From: Cyanophora paradoxa
Taxonomy: Eukaryota; Glaucocystophyceae; Cyanophorales; Cyanophoraceae
Reading direction: 5' to 3'
Assembly (NCBI GenBank): GCA_004431415.1
Contig: QPMI01000199.1
Span: 84,460 to 148,459 of the forward strand
DNA: 64,000 bases
Positions 1-12,100 of the stretch are shown here, piece by piece. The position numbers were made by a program, and so were the translations under genes. The notes beneath the pieces were generated by a model. That model had not been told where the DNA came from. It saw only the letters and a program-made list of their open reading frames with translations, and did no database searches. Within the stretch, counting starts at the first letter, position 1. The number at the start of each line of letters is the position of its first letter.

Positions 1-2187
1 TCTGAATCAGTAGTCGTCCTGCTGGCGCATCCCACAATATATTCCCGACCATGATCATCTTTTTGTTTGAGAATTGCGCTGAAGCCATCGATGCAGGCGT
101 CGGTCTGTACAATGAAGGGTCGACCGAAGTCCGGATATTGCAGCACTGGTGCAGAGGTCAATCTTTTCTTTAGCTTTTCGAAAGCTTCTTGCTGCGCCTC
201 TTTCCACATCCACGGTATCCGTGCCCGTAATAAGGACGTGAGAGGGCTGCTAGAACAGAAAATCCTTCAATAAATTTCCTGTAATAAGACGCGAAACCCA
301 GAAATCCTCGCAGCTGACGGACTGTCTTAGGCTGCGGCCAGTCATGAAGAATCTGGACTTTCTTGGGTCCACACGTACCCCTGATGCATCGACCACATGG
401 CCCAGTAGTTCGACTTCCGCCTTCGCGAACTTGCATTTTGTGGGCTTCAGACGTACGTTCGCCTCATCCAGTCGAGATAGCACCCTGTCTAGGTCTCTAG
501 CATGCGTTTCAATCGACCGGCTGTAAACGACCAGGTCATCGAGGTAACACAGCGCGTGCGTCCATGCCAAGCCGGAAAGGATAATATTCATGGCGTTTTG
601 GAAGCTCCGCGGCGCTCCCGAGAGGCCGAACGGTAATTGCGTGAATTCAAACTGTCCTTCACTCGTCCTGAAGGCTGTTTTCTCTTTGCTCTCCTCAGAT
701 AAGGGCAACTGCCAATACCCTGAGACCATATCGAGCGTAGAGAATATTACTGCGCCTTGTAGATTATTGAATATATCGTCGATGCGAGGAAGCGGGTAAG
801 CATCCTGTTTTGTGATCGTATTCAACTGACGGTAATCTACGCAGAACCGCCAAGTACCATCCTTCTTTTTCGCCAGTACTACTGGAAATGCCCACGGTGA
901 TTTTGAAGGTACGATCACTCCAGCGTCTAACTGTTCCTGAATAATTTTTCGAATTTCGGCCCTCCGAATAGGGTCCATTTGTCGCAGGGGAACACGAATT
1001 GGCCTGTGATCACCAGTGTCGATTACGTGCGCAAATTCTGCAGGCATCGTTTTGCCTGGCTCTACCTTATAGCTTAAGGTAAACATATGTCGTTTTGTAT
1101 AAAGCACGTCGTACACTGCGTCGCGTATGCGACGGGGTAGCTCGTCGAAGCCGACGTCTAGTCTGGTTTTTAGCTCTTGCCAATCCTTGTCAGCTGCTTT
1201 AGCCTGACACTCTTTGCACTGTGCTTGCCCACACCAACAGGTGGTTGGCTCAAGCTGGCCGCGTGCTGCCTCGGCTACTGCTGCGACTGCTGTGCGTATC
1301 GCTGGTTCCTTACTGTTCACTGCGCCGTTTTCAAAAATGGTGCTAATATTTAATTGCGATGCTTCCGTCCAGTAGCCGACCGCCGTGCCTTTGCACAGGA
1401 CGACGCCCTTGACACCGGGGTTCAGCACTCTCACTGTACATGTGCCGCCGTCCCACTTAGTCACAGTGTCTGCAGGCATGAGGTCGTGCTGCACTGCAAA
1501 TGCTCCGGACCGTTCCATCAAACCACAGGTCCCGTCCTTCGGCTGAGTGAGGGCGTCTCGCAGCACCAGTTGAATATTTTTCTCAGATGCCGGAGGGATA
1601 CGCACGTCCTCGGGCAGAGTCATCGCTGGCGCCTTCTCGTCATTCATCATTTTCACTTGTTCGTCCATTTTATCCTTATGGATAAGCAGCCCGTCCGCTA
1701 GGTCTATTAACCAGCGATTTGCTTTGACGAAGTCTGCGCCTAGAATGACGTTTGTTGGCAGCCGCTTCCACACGAAGAAAGGCTGCCGAGCATGCACCAT
1801 GCTCCCTAGGGTGATATCAAGATAGATCAGCCCTACGCACTTAACCGGAGAGCCGTCCGCTGTTGCAAACGAGCATGTGAACGAGCGGTCGATATGCTGC
1901 TCCAAGCCAAAGTGTTTAATCACCGCCTCTGCGACGATTGAATAAGCTGCACCGCTATCTATTAATGCATCGATAGCGCTGTTGCTATTGACTTTGATTT
2001 TTACATAGGCGTGGACGCCTCTCCGTCGCGTCGAGGTGGGTGCGAGCACCTCGGCCTCCGTTAATAATTCCGCAACTAGTGCGTCTACCTCATTCTGATC
2101 TGTGGGATTGTGTACAGATCTGCAAAATTGATGCTCATCTCCGCCGTGCTTGCTGCGGGCGCTGGAGCTGAGGTTTCCTTTACACAC
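1..2187 (-). pseudogene. pol: gypsy-type pol: protease-RT-start of RNase H
   Basis: The main frame (2187 to 250) begins with a retropepsin-like domain holding the active-site triplet in ALIDSGAAYS near residue 77. A linker follows with a small Cys cluster (CWCGQAQCKEC). The reverse transcriptase then shows FCVDYRQLN, the FSTLDMVSGYWQ palm motif, LPFGLSGAPRSFQ and the catalytic YLDDLVVYS near residue 548. After about position 300 the coding frame changes: the thumb region (LRGFLGFASYYRKF) lies in another minus-strand frame (170-436), and the RNase H start (FIVQTDACIDGFSAIL) near positions 60-120 is in yet another register. The protein is therefore interrupted by frameshifts and truncated by the window edge. 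The family is certain; activity is unlikely for this copy. Confidence 0.85.
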
Positions 2188-2871
2188 AGCCGCTTGCCAG
2201 CGCGCTGTAAGTCTCGCTCAACCAACTTGCGATTAGTTGGGATAAAGAGCTTTCTTTCGACTCGTTTAGGTGCGACCGGACTAAGTCCGCCTTCGCTTGC
2301 GGCCTTTTGTTGGTCCGCTCCACGAGGGGTTGGCTCACCATGATCAGGTACCGTCGCCGAGTCAGGAGACTGTGCAGCGCCGAGGCTGCTCGTCCCTCTT
2401 TCATCCCCATATCAGAAGTACGTCCAGACCGCACGGCTAACTCAATACTCCCCACCTGAGCGTCCCCAGGCGAGGCGAGCCGAGCATGTGACGATCCAGC
2501 CGTCCTCTCTTGAGAGCTTTGCCCCTGGGCGCCCTTCGAGCGATGCTCTTTGAGGTACGCCGCCTTGGCCTTCGACCTTGCTGGTCTGGGCCGGGGTCGA
2601 GCTCCCGCATCCTGCACTGGCGCTGAGCCGGGGCCAGTCTTGCGCAGGCATAGGTGCCTTCGGTCACGCCGACGCTGTCCTGGGGCCCCAGGATGCCTTC
2701 GGTCATGCCGACGCTGCCCGCATCCTCCAAGTCGAGCGCGCGTTCTTCAGCTTGCAACGGGTATTCATCGTCCGTTTCGTATTTACGTTTATTTTGCTGC
2801 TCCGTTTCACACTTGGAAGGCGTCGAGCGCGCGTTCTCGACTGTGAGCACTGCATACGGGTTCCTGTCCAC
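2188..2871 (-). other. low-complexity gag-pol joint of the retroelement
   Basis: The minus-strand frames here are Arg-, Ala- and Gln-rich with no recognisable domain. The DNA holds an imperfect direct repeat (GCCTTCGGTCA.GCCGACGCTG at about 2657-2680 and 2695-2718), which gives a repeated Gly-Met/Val-Thr-Glu-Gly segment in translation. Position between the last zinc knuckle and the protease suggests the gag C-terminus or gag-pol linker, split between at least two frames. No independent gene is supported. Confidence 0.4.
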
Positions 2872-2950
2872 GAAATCACGCGTATTTACAGGTGACTGTA
2901 CAACCGAGCGACTCGGCTGAGCTCGCTCGCCACTGACTTTACTTGCAGGT

Positions 2951-4413
2951 TTACGCCGAGGGCCTCCCGCCCTGGCTACGAAAGTTCAACTCTTGCAGCT
3001 GCTGCTGGAGAGCCGCGATCGCTGCGGTCTGCCTCTCCTTCTGCTGCTCTTCATCCTGCTTCTTCTTAAAGAAGCACTTGTCCGCAGTGTGATTGAACCG
3101 TCCACAGAAGTCACACTGGACGTTCGAGGCTGCGCCTTGCGACTGGAAGGGGCGGCCCTGATAGCCTCCCTTTCCCTTGAACGGTTTCTTGCCCCGCCTT
3201 GCGAGAAATTCTCGTCCTGGCGCTGACGCTTGAACCCAGAGCCGAAGCTCTGCTGCTGCTGGGGCGGCTGCTGGCGCGGACCACGCGCAGCGGCAGTTCC
3301 CTCTTCCATCTTGCGGGTACGGCATTCAGCTATAATGTGCCCGCTCTTCCCACAATAATTGCAGATGATCCGGCCGTCAGCATCAAAGCCGGCGTTCGGT
3401 GGCGTTTGCGCTCCGGCCTCTGCTGCCGCTGATCGGACCGCGGGCGCTGATACCCCTGGCCTTGCTGCGGGTACCCCTGCTGCTGCCGCTGGTATCCTGC
3501 GGCACGGGCTCACTGTACCCTCCCGCAGTTTCAGGGCGCTGGCCAACGTGATCGCGGACTTCCACGATGTTGGCTCGCAGCGTCGCCAGCTCTCGAGTGA
3601 GTCCCACGTCGCGCTCGCGCAAGGCCTCGCTAATGACCTCCTTTAGAGCGGCGGGCGATGCGGCTGGAGGTGGCGGCGGGGCCATCCCCATGGGCTCTTG
3701 GACAGCGGCCACCTTTGCCGCCGCGGCCTGGATAGCGTAGGCGGCGTCGTCAGTGACGTACTCGACGAATAGCTTTCCCAGGTAGTCACGTTGCTATTTG
3801 CCGCCGTGAGCTTCCTGTAGGCTTTGTGCGCCAGCTTATGTAGTCGCTTATTTTCGCTCAAGGCCATTGCCATCGCGTTAATTAATGTCGAGTCGGTCCA
3901 GACGTTTTCCATATTCAGTAGGCGCCGATAGGAAACGCAGTCCTTTACGTACATGCCGGCCTCCAGCGAACCTGGTCGATCGATCTCGCAGAGAGACGAG
4001 GCGGCCTCTTGTATGTGCTGCCTTAGTACAGCCTCCGGGTTCTGAGCCTCCGTGTACTTGTTTATAATATATGTGCGCAAAGCCTCGTAGTCATTTCGAT
4101 CGAGTGCGGCCTCCCGCTCGATGCAGCGCACTAGACTCGTGGCCGTGAGCTGATTCGACCGCCGTAGGCACTTCATAAGTGCGTTCGCGCGCGCCTTCGA
4201 AACCTCCGCGGGCGTGTCGCCCTCGATACTAGCGCTAAAGAGATCATACTCTTCAAGGAAGCGAAGTATCTTATTGCCTCGCAGTTCAGGCAGTGGAAGA
4301 TCCTTTCTATCCGAGTCCACCTTAAACTGCTTGATAGCCTTAGCTACGGCTTCCGTCGCCGCTACTGCTGCGTTGGCAGCCTGCACAGCCATTGCTTCTT
4401 CGTTTGATTGCAA
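2951..4413 (-). pseudogene. gag: gag-like polyprotein with two CCHC knuckles, frameshifted
   Basis: The start MQSNEEAMAV at 4413 opens an alpha-helical capsid-like region in one frame to about 3780. Coding potential then moves to a frame with PPPPPAAS and a coiled-coil-like segment (3712-3383), then to frames carrying two nucleocapsid zinc knuckles: CNYCGKSGHIIAEC near 3350 and CDFCGRFNHTADKC near 3100. A Gln-rich helix ends it. CCHC knuckles bind genomic RNA during packaging in this family. At least two frame changes are needed to read the whole protein, so this copy is broken or contains sequence errors. It lies directly upstream of pol on the same strand, as expected. Confidence 0.75.
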
Positions 4414-4678
4414 AATTATGCTACGAAGCAGCAGGCAGGGAGGGTTTTATTAAAGGGGAGGAAAAGGAGAATCGAAGTCACTGCGCGCGTTCCAAAAAGG
4501 AATACGTAAGGAACTGTTCACAGAGTTCGATAAATAAAGCCCGGGCGCACTGCTTCCGAGGCCGAAAACGACGATCAGAGGCACTGAGGACCGATACCGA
4601 AAAGTTGATCGTCAGTAAACGCACTGTCAACAGGCGGCGAGGCGTATACGCACTTCCGAATCCGCGCTTGTCGACCGT

Positions 4679-5712
4679 TTACTCACGCTTGACGCCGGAG
4701 GCGGAGCCGGACGGCGAGGACGGCGAGTAGCCGGCGTCTACGATCCAGTGACCGTCGGCACAGCGCACAAGGAAACCTTTATCAGGGTGCGGGGTGCACG
4801 TGCCGGTCGAACCAGCTTCGCTGGGGGTGTCCGAACCGAAGAGCGTGCGCTCGAGCGGCACCACGGCCTTGACGAAGCCGGCGCCTCCCTTGAGCGGCGT
4901 GCCCACAGCTCCGGCACCAATCGCGGTCGTCGGCGCAGCGAACACCTGCGGCTGCAGCAGATGCTGGCCGAACGACGGAACGAGGTAGGCGAGCGTCGGG
5001 TCCTGGTAGAGGATCTAATGTGACGAATCAGTGAGCGTCGGTTGCGTTGACGACACGGCTTTTAGGCGCGCACAATCTGCTGCAACGTGGGCGGCGAGCT
5101 CACCGGCAGCGGCGCTCCCGAAGCCACAGTCTGGCCGGGACCGAAACCGCCGTACGTCGGGGCGACGTGAGCAGGGGCGGGCGCCGGGGCGGCCTTCGTC
5201 GGAAGCTCCGTGACAGACGAGTAGAACTGGGAGGTCTTCGTGGACTTGCGAGTGGACTCCTCTTGCTTGGGGCGGTACTCCTTGGAAACCGGGGACCGCT
5301 CAAAGGTAGTCACCGTCTTCGTCTCCTCAATGTGCTCGTGGAGACGCGACGCCGGGAGCGCGGCGGCCTGACCGGCAAGAATCTGTCCGGTGGGTCGGGT
5401 GTTTCAGTGACGAGCCTTGATAAAATTACGAATCCGTTAACGTGGCTGTTGTCGTAGGAGCGTGGGTTCGACGGCCGTTAACGCAGCCGTTAGAGCAGCG
5501 CCTCCGTGAAAAGGTGACTAGAACCTCTTCGGATCAAGGCTCCTGAACTATCCCGGGAATCCCACAATTAAGAACAAAAGACCAACCTCAGGCTTCCCAA
5601 GAGCGGCGAACTGCCCGTCCCAGTTATGGCCGTGCTTCCCAACCAAGCCAGGGAAGTCGGACGCAAAGGGCGGAGTCTTGTTATTGACAGCAGATCCCTT
5701 GGAGTCTGACAT
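4679..5712 (-). CDS. candidate three-exon host gene, unknown function
   Basis: I read a spliced minus-strand gene here. Exon 1 starts at ATG 5712 (MSDSKGSAVNNK) and ends at 5587 before a GT. Exon 2 runs from 5382 (after a CAG acceptor) to about 5073. A short intron of about 60 nt (GT to ATTAG) would lead to exon 3 from about 5013 to the stop at 4679. Both junctions keep phase 0. The product would be roughly 255 residues, with a Lys/Glu/Ser-rich middle, an Ala/Pro run (KAAPAPAPAHVAP) and a Gly/Ser tail; I recognise no domain. GC-rich codon use matches the flanking host DNA. The second exon could instead end at its own TAA (5062-5064). Splicing is inferred only from GT/AG and frame continuity. 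Confidence 0.4.
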
Positions 5713-6465
5713 TTTGGGTCTAGAACGCGGGTTTTGATCAGTGCAAAGCTTTACATGAATCAGGGGAAGGGGTCGTAAGAATCAGGTTCAGGCACCAGAT
5801 GAACGTGAAGCGTGTCAGGTAGGAAGGCCGACGGCGCCTAGCTTCGCTGCGATGCTGCAGCGATTAGGCGAGCTTCAAGAATGCGCTTCCTGGCCGAATT
5901 ACCGAGTTTTAGAGACTCGGATCGCAATCCAGACGGGTACCGCCTCCTTTTACCCGGCGCCGCCATACTACCAACCTTCCGACCAATGGTTACCGGCCGT
6001 CGGTCAACCGGCGACGCGGTTCCACTCACGTGTCCTGGTACTAGGCTGGTAGTCAGCTAGGTCTGAGTCCGCGGCTATATCACGTAGCATGCGCCAGACT
6101 GTAGCCGGCCCATGCCCGCTGTCAGTTGCTTAATTACTCGACCCGGAACCGACGCCAGGTCCGAGGGGCCCCGAGCCGGCTTGAACCACGAGCCGGCTCG
6201 AGCCCACTCGGCTCGTAATGATAAATACGTCTAGCCGTCTTGAGCTCGACCGCTTATAGATCCGTGCTCAAGCGCGCCCTACTGGCATGCCGCTGCAGCC
6301 GACCGACCAGACTCCGGTCCGACGCCGCACAGCTGCGACACTCAGGCCGTCCCGCCGGATGTCCGGGGACTACGGGGCCTGACATTTACACGAGTGCGGC
6401 TAGAATGACTAAATTATAATATTCAGTCGAAAAAGCAAACCGGGTACGGCCATACGGCCTTAACA
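5713..6465. other. GC-rich stretch with no gene recognised
   Basis: No ORF here has domain or composition support. Part of it (about 6150-6230) contains repeated GAGCCGGC / CGAGCC words able to form short hairpins. It borders the left TIR of the outer element. I see no direct repeat matching the right flank of that element, so no target duplication can be named on this side. Confidence 0.5.
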
Positions 6466-6945
6466 AAGTTGACTCACTTTTCATAAACATTTTGAACTCT
6501 TAGTTTCCTTGAATTTCTTAAGATGACTCAACTTAGTCAACTTAGTCAACTTAGTCAACTTTGTTACCATTATCAATCAGGGTGGACTCACTTTTAGATC
6601 AACTTTGAAATTTCAAGCAAAATCAACTTGGATTTCAAAAGTGGATCTTCTAAGTGGACTCAAAATGTTCACTTTGTGATACATGTTAGCTCAAATGCTT
6701 ACTGTTTATGGTCAGGGTTGACTAAGTGGGGGGAGTTGACACATTTTTTGAAATCCTTTTTAGAAAACTTTAGGCCCCAAATATTTCCTGTGAAATTTGA
6801 GTCAACTCAACCCACTTAGTCAACCCTTGCATTGAATTCGTAACAAAATCCATATACTTTTACTACTTTTACGATTAATATGAGTCAACCTTGAGTCCAC
6901 TTTAATATAAATATTATATAATAGGGGGAATCTAGGGGAGATGCT
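6466..6945 (+). repeat. left TIR of element A (480 bp)
   Basis: This region is nearly the reverse complement of 57831-58310; both copies are 480 bp. The outermost bases are AAGTTGACTCACTTTTC. Just inside is a short tandem array of a 10-bp word (AACTTAGTCA, about 3.5 copies near 6529-6562). Further in is an inverted repeat built on GTTGACTAAGTGGG, and the repeat ends inside AGGGGGAATCTAGGGGAG. Polinton TIRs are typically several hundred bp and act as replication and integration ends; that role is inferred here. Confidence 0.93.
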
Positions 6946-7807
6946 TACTAAATGCAGTGTTAGATTGATGGATTCATATATGTAATCACGTTAATCGAAG
7001 CTATATAATACAGTGGATTATTCGATATCATAAGTGGATCGAATTGATAAGTATATGGTTAAAAATCGCGATTTTTGAGTTATAATCGAATTTAATCGAA
7101 TTATTTTGAATTTCAAAACTCGCTTTAATCGTAATAGCGATGTATACACATCGAGATTCGTATATGTGATTGCAAGTTATTGTTATGTATGATCTATTTG
7201 ATAATATTTCACCATCAGTGCATCGATTTGATAACGTCCTGGTGATCTATATTAAAAACTCACGTTTAATGCATTTTAATCGAATTTAAAATTAAAATTC
7301 AAAATCGGTTTCATCGCGATTTCGAGTCAGGGTTATCGAAATGTCGATATTATGAAATGCTCGATTTTATGACGTTTTAAGCGCATCGATTTGAGCATGT
7401 GGTGCTGAGATATCGCAGCAAACGTGAATATTGATTTTCCAGACGGGTACAGCATTAATCTAGAAAAAACCGCGTTTTTTTTTTACTTTTCAAGTTTCAC
7501 CGCGAACGAAGTAAAGGTTCCCGAGCGGATTTGAACTGCGACTCAGATATCCAAGCGTCTTAACCGCTGAGCCAAAAACAGTTCTTAGTCAAGTCGATTC
7601 CTGGGCTAGTGTTTCACCAAGTCCACTATGGCAAGTGACTTTTGCATCTTCAAACTGTTATATCTCATCACCAGATCATCAAAACGCAACGTTCTGCATA
7701 GCGCTGTGAAGCGCTTGATATGCTCTACAAGACTATGTGTATATCATATGCATATATGTATATCTGTCATACATATATTTGGAAAAAACGAGTTTTCGCC
7801 TAGCAAA
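6946..7807. other. AT-rich subterminal non-coding region of element A
   Basis: No supported gene lies between the left TIR and the integrase. The DNA is strongly AT-rich and enriched in words such as TTTAATCGAATT and ATCGATTTGA (about 7060-7400). It contains a tRNA-like remnant near 7516-7574. A regulatory or replication role is possible but nothing specific is seen. Confidence 0.5.
7516..7574 (-). other. tRNA-like remnant with A-box and B-box matches
   Basis: On the minus strand TGGCTCAGCGG (7574-7564) matches the pol III A-box and GTTCAAATCC (7536-7527) matches the B-box, followed by CGCTCGGGAACC like a tRNA 3' half. The expected 5' acceptor strand is absent, and the A-to-B spacing (about 38 nt) is shorter than in normal tRNAs, so it does not fold as an intact tRNA. 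It may be a tRNA pseudogene or a tRNA-derived SINE head. Confidence 0.3.
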
Positions 7808-9194
7808 CTAGCTAGTTTTGGTTCTTTCTCTTAGTGTTCTTTGAGGTTTAGGGGCTGTATATGACTCCTTAGTAGTCTGAAAGTCATTATACCATCTCTG
7901 GCTATTCACTTCTGAAAGTTTCTGTGTGCCTGCTATAGTGAGCTTTTTGAGTTCCCTGTTAACTTTCCCAGCCTTCTCCTTCCTAGCCTCTATCAAAGGC
8001 TTATCTGGGACTTCATTAGAAGCTTCTATGCCCTCTCTTCTTATAGCAGCATCAACCCTGGCTTCCTCTTTAGCTTGCTCTAAAGCATCTACTGTAGGGG
8101 TTTCCAGATACTCAATTGCATTCACAGGCAACAGCTCATGGAAAGCAAACCTGTTATCTATGATCTCTCCAGTGGGACTCTTTAGCTTAAACTTAAAGCC
8201 TTCCCTACTATCAACAGTGTAAACCATCCTAGACCAATTGTTACCCTGTTTAGCAAATGGGTTCTTCTCTACTTTCACTCTAACAAACATGCCAGGCTGC
8301 ATGGTATCAAGATAAGCTATTGATTTCTTGAACCTTTCATCTTCTAATCCCACTATATACCTATAATGCTCCTCTGTAGTTTCAACTGGCTTCATCTTAG
8401 TAGCTGAGTGAACTGTATTATTGTAATTATACTCAATATCACCTAACACATCAAAGAATCTAGCTGTATTATTGGCTATGCAGTAGTTTGTGATCAGTCT
8501 CTTAATCTGCTTGTTAAAGGCTTCAATTCGACCTTGGCTTCTGTGGTCTGCAGTTCCACTCACTTGGTGTTCTATGTATTTACTAGATAAAAAACTCCTG
8601 GAATATTCGATTTTGGAATTCACTCCCAGCATCTGATTGAACCTTTACTATGGGTCTTGCTACTCTCATCTCAAGCTGTTTAAATGCAGCTAATGTAGTG
8701 AGAGCTGATTTATCTCTGATAGGTATAATATACCCAGTTCTCAGTGTTGATTCCATTGCAGTCATAAAAGTATCATAACCATTGTTTTGTTTCTTATAAG
8801 CTGGGAAAAAGAGCAAATCAATCACATAGGTATCAAGGGGTTGCCTTATTGGGACCATGGGATCTCTCTTTCTAGATATAGCAGGTGCATTGATCTGAAC
8901 AACCTCTTGCTTTTTATAGAACTCTTGCAACTGCTTGTAGGATTCATCTGGTAACTCAGCCCTCATAGCTTGAAGCCCTTTGTAACCAGTTCTCACATCA
9001 TAGAATCTCTTGGCAATCTTGCTGGTTTCTTTCACTGCAATAGCAACTGGGATCTCTACTGGGACAAGCTCTTTCATCTCAGACTTTTTGACAATTCGAG
9101 ATTCCCCCTTTTCCTCCTTTGGAACTGTGATAGGCAGTAGGTTACCTTGCAGTTGCTCAGTGGTTCTCCTAACTATTCTTCCAGTTGCTGGCAT
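7808..9194 (-). pseudogene. rve-family integrase of element A, one frameshift
   Basis: Starts with MPATGRIVRR at 9194. The catalytic core has the first Asp in TYVIDLLFF, the second in VQSDAGSEF and the Glu in SQGRIEAF. The reading frame changes once in or next to a T6 run near 8583-8632; across that point the second Asp to Glu spacing fits the D,D-35-E rule of retroviral and Polinton integrases. The C-terminal region carries a basic tail ending ERTKTS and a block, LTIAGTQKLSEVNSQRWY, that is almost identical in the integrase of element B. It lies next to the left TIR and just downstream of PolB on the same strand (4-bp gap). The frameshift may be a real mutation or a homopolymer error. Confidence 0.88.
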
Positions 9195-9197
9195 CTC

Positions 9198-12100
9198 TTA
9201 ATTAAATGGAACAGAATTAATACCATCTGGTAAGATGTATCTCTTTGCATCAAAGCAATTTAGGGCAACCCTTCTACTCACAGTATCTATTATTGTGTGA
9301 TCTGCCCTTCTTTTCTGCTTTGCAGTCACAGTCTTGCTGATACCTGCAAATAAACACTCCTTAAAATCATTGAATTGGAGTTCCTCAGTGGAAGTTCCAG
9401 ATAGCTTACTTCTCTCAATCTCAGCTGTTCTGAAACTGTAAACTTTGGCTCTCAGACCTACATACTCCAGGATTGCAGAACCTGGCATCTCATTTTTGTA
9501 TTTACCTGGGGTCATTCTGGAATCACCTCCAAGGTCTAATGCATAGGATATATTCTCTATATCTGTTGCAAGGGTCTTAGATTCGATATATAGACAAAAG
9601 GAATCAGTATCATGGAATAGTAACTTTGCTTTTGACCACTGGGACCTTACAGTATCATAGAAGAACTTGTAGTTATGCAGTTTGGCTGCATCCAAAACAT
9701 AAGCCCCAATTGCAACAGGCTTATCTAGCTTCACATGCTTTGTGTAAAACTCAAAGGCAACTGCTCTTTCACTTATGGGACTTGTTGATTTCACTAAAGG
9801 AGAGGCTGCATATTTCATAAATAGCTTCTCAGTGTTGGCAATCTTAACCACAGATCGACCTCTACATGATTCAATGCATTTCCCATAGATTGAATTATTC
9901 ATGAGCTTATAGAAATCAGCCTCGAATTTATTCACTGCTTTCCTTCTCATATCAGTGTTCAGCTCAATGTAGGGTTTCATTACAGGAGCCACAGTAAATG
10001 ATAGGACCCTGTGAACCTTCTTTAGTTTCACACCTTTAGCTAACATGTATTGCAGAAGAGGCTCAGAAATCACATAGTTGGTCACAGAACCAAAGGTTGC
10101 AGTTAGCTTAGGGGTCTTATCAAGCTCTTCTCCTGAGAGATCCAATAGGCTTTTTTGATATTGTGATAATTCTGCATATTCTACTATTTTCTTGTTAATA
10201 ATTAGGGGGAAATCACTGTGATCTAGAAACAGCCTAATTGGGTAATCCAGATCAACTTCTAGGAAACTGGATCTGTTATCTTGTGGGTTGAATTCGGTCT
10301 CCCATCTAAAATCACCAACTGGGATTGGCTGACTCAAGCAGTAGCCATACAAGTTGTTAGCATCAAACAGCATAATATGGGAGTTCTCACCATCAGCCTC
10401 AGCATACCTACAGGGCATTGTTGCAAAGCCACCCCTGATTCCCCTCTCAACAAATTCGTATTGCTCTACATCACTAATAAGCTCTATTTTTGCCTTGGTG
10501 GTCCTTAACATAGCATCCCAAGATAACCCAGGGGCAGATACATAATGAACTGGGTCAAGTCCATATACTGAGTGTGAAAGCCTTCTAAAAGCCTGGAATT
10601 TGTTCATTAACTCAGTCACATCAGCAGCCCCAAAGTCCATAAAGTTACTTGCATCAATGAACTTGTAAAGACCCCATTGCAATGAAAGGTATTGATCAAA
10701 GTTTTTCGAAAGGATTTCGATTCGCTTTTTATCACCCATGCCTGCTATTTTTCTGAAAATGAATGTCCCACAGTCATCCATTTGGTCAACAACAACTGCA
10801 ACTTTGGTTTGCTTTGAGATTCTCCTATGAAGATTGCAGTTTCTGCATGCAGGAGCAATATAATTACCTGTGTGATGATCATGATCCCTGCATTTAAAGT
10901 TCTCCTTGGTGAACCTCTCACTGCAAAGGTAACAGTGTTTGGTAGCCCTATATACAGCTTTCTGCTCATCTGTGAGTTCATTCATGGGAATATTGGTAAA
11001 CAGAAAATCGATTAGTTCTCTTGCTTTGGATTCCAAGCATTCAAACAGACCTCCCATTGGATCCTGCCCCTCAAATCGAAAATTTTGAACATCTGCCCCA
11101 GTGACTACTCTGAGGTTGACTGCTGAGACTTCCCTCTTGGATTTCGATGCATCTATGGGGATGCTTCTATGTTCAATCTTGCAGTATACCACAACAGGAA
11201 GCCACACAGTTTTCCTGAGGTTTTTCAGTCCAAACTCTATGGTGGTCTCAGGCTTAGGAGTGATTCCCTTTGAGAGTCTCCAATCAATGCATCTGTTTGA
11301 GTCCACATGAGCAGTGAGTTTAGCCTCAGACCTGAATCGAGATAAGCATGTGTCACAGTAGTGTAACTTCTGATCATTGTATGTTTCATGGTTAACTTTC
11401 AATAGCCTTGAAAGGGACATGATTGTAATATAGTGACCATTCCCTTCATCATCAAATATCAGCATGAGATTAACCTTATGCTTTCTGCCTGGGTTACTTG
11501 ATTGATGCAGGGGATAAATAACCTCTCCATCGATTCCAAATATATTAATGCTAATGCCTGCATTTTGAGCCTCGAATTTATCAATTATTTCAGCATCACA
11601 GGCAACAGGGAATGGGATATTGTCGAAATTGAGAGCCAGCGGATTATAAGCGATTGCTGAGTATTTCCATTTGCGATACTGTGAAAGCTCATTCCTCTTA
11701 TGGGAGTTTATCGCTTTTCTGTGAATATATGCCAAAATTGCATTTTCGAAGCAGGAATCATCAATATTTCGAATATTTACTGTGGCTCTCTTCCTAGCAA
11801 TCCACTCTGGGGTTTGTAGAAAGCATCCACCTGTTGGAGCATAACTCATAATAGCCACTCTGAGTATTTCTATTCTCTCTAAGCGATAGCTATCAACCAC
11901 ATTCATCTGCTCCTGACACATTTGGGCTGCTTTATTCAGCTCAGTTCGAATATTTCTCGATCTGGTTAGTACAAAATAATCGCTGTAAATATATTTCGAT
12001 ATCCAAACCTGTGAATTGCTCACTTTTACGAACTTGCAGATAAAAGACAAGCGAACCTTGATTGCCCTGAATTGATCTAAACCCTGCTTTAATCGATTAG

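Larger units (their letters stand above)
1..4440 (-). mobile_element. Ty3/gypsy-like LTR retroelement, partial and decayed
   Basis: Reading on the minus strand, the order is gag with two CCHC zinc knuckles (2951-4413), a low-complexity joint (2188-2871), then aspartic protease, reverse transcriptase and the start of RNase H (2187 down to 1). That order is typical of Ty3/gypsy elements. RNase H is cut by the window edge, so integrase and the 3' LTR would lie outside. No LTR can be named because only one end is visible; a 5' LTR would have to lie above about 4440. Several frame changes in gag and one or more in pol suggest an inactive copy. The base composition is GC-rich, unlike the AT-rich elements further right. 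Confidence 0.85.

Noticed and set aside
1354-1701. Plus-strand ORF in the retroelement pol
   Set aside because: Antisense shadow of pol with no recognisable domain.
5838-6052. ORFs of 60-66 residues on both strands near 5.9 kb
   Set aside because: No domain, no neighbours, opposing frames in the same GC-rich sequence.
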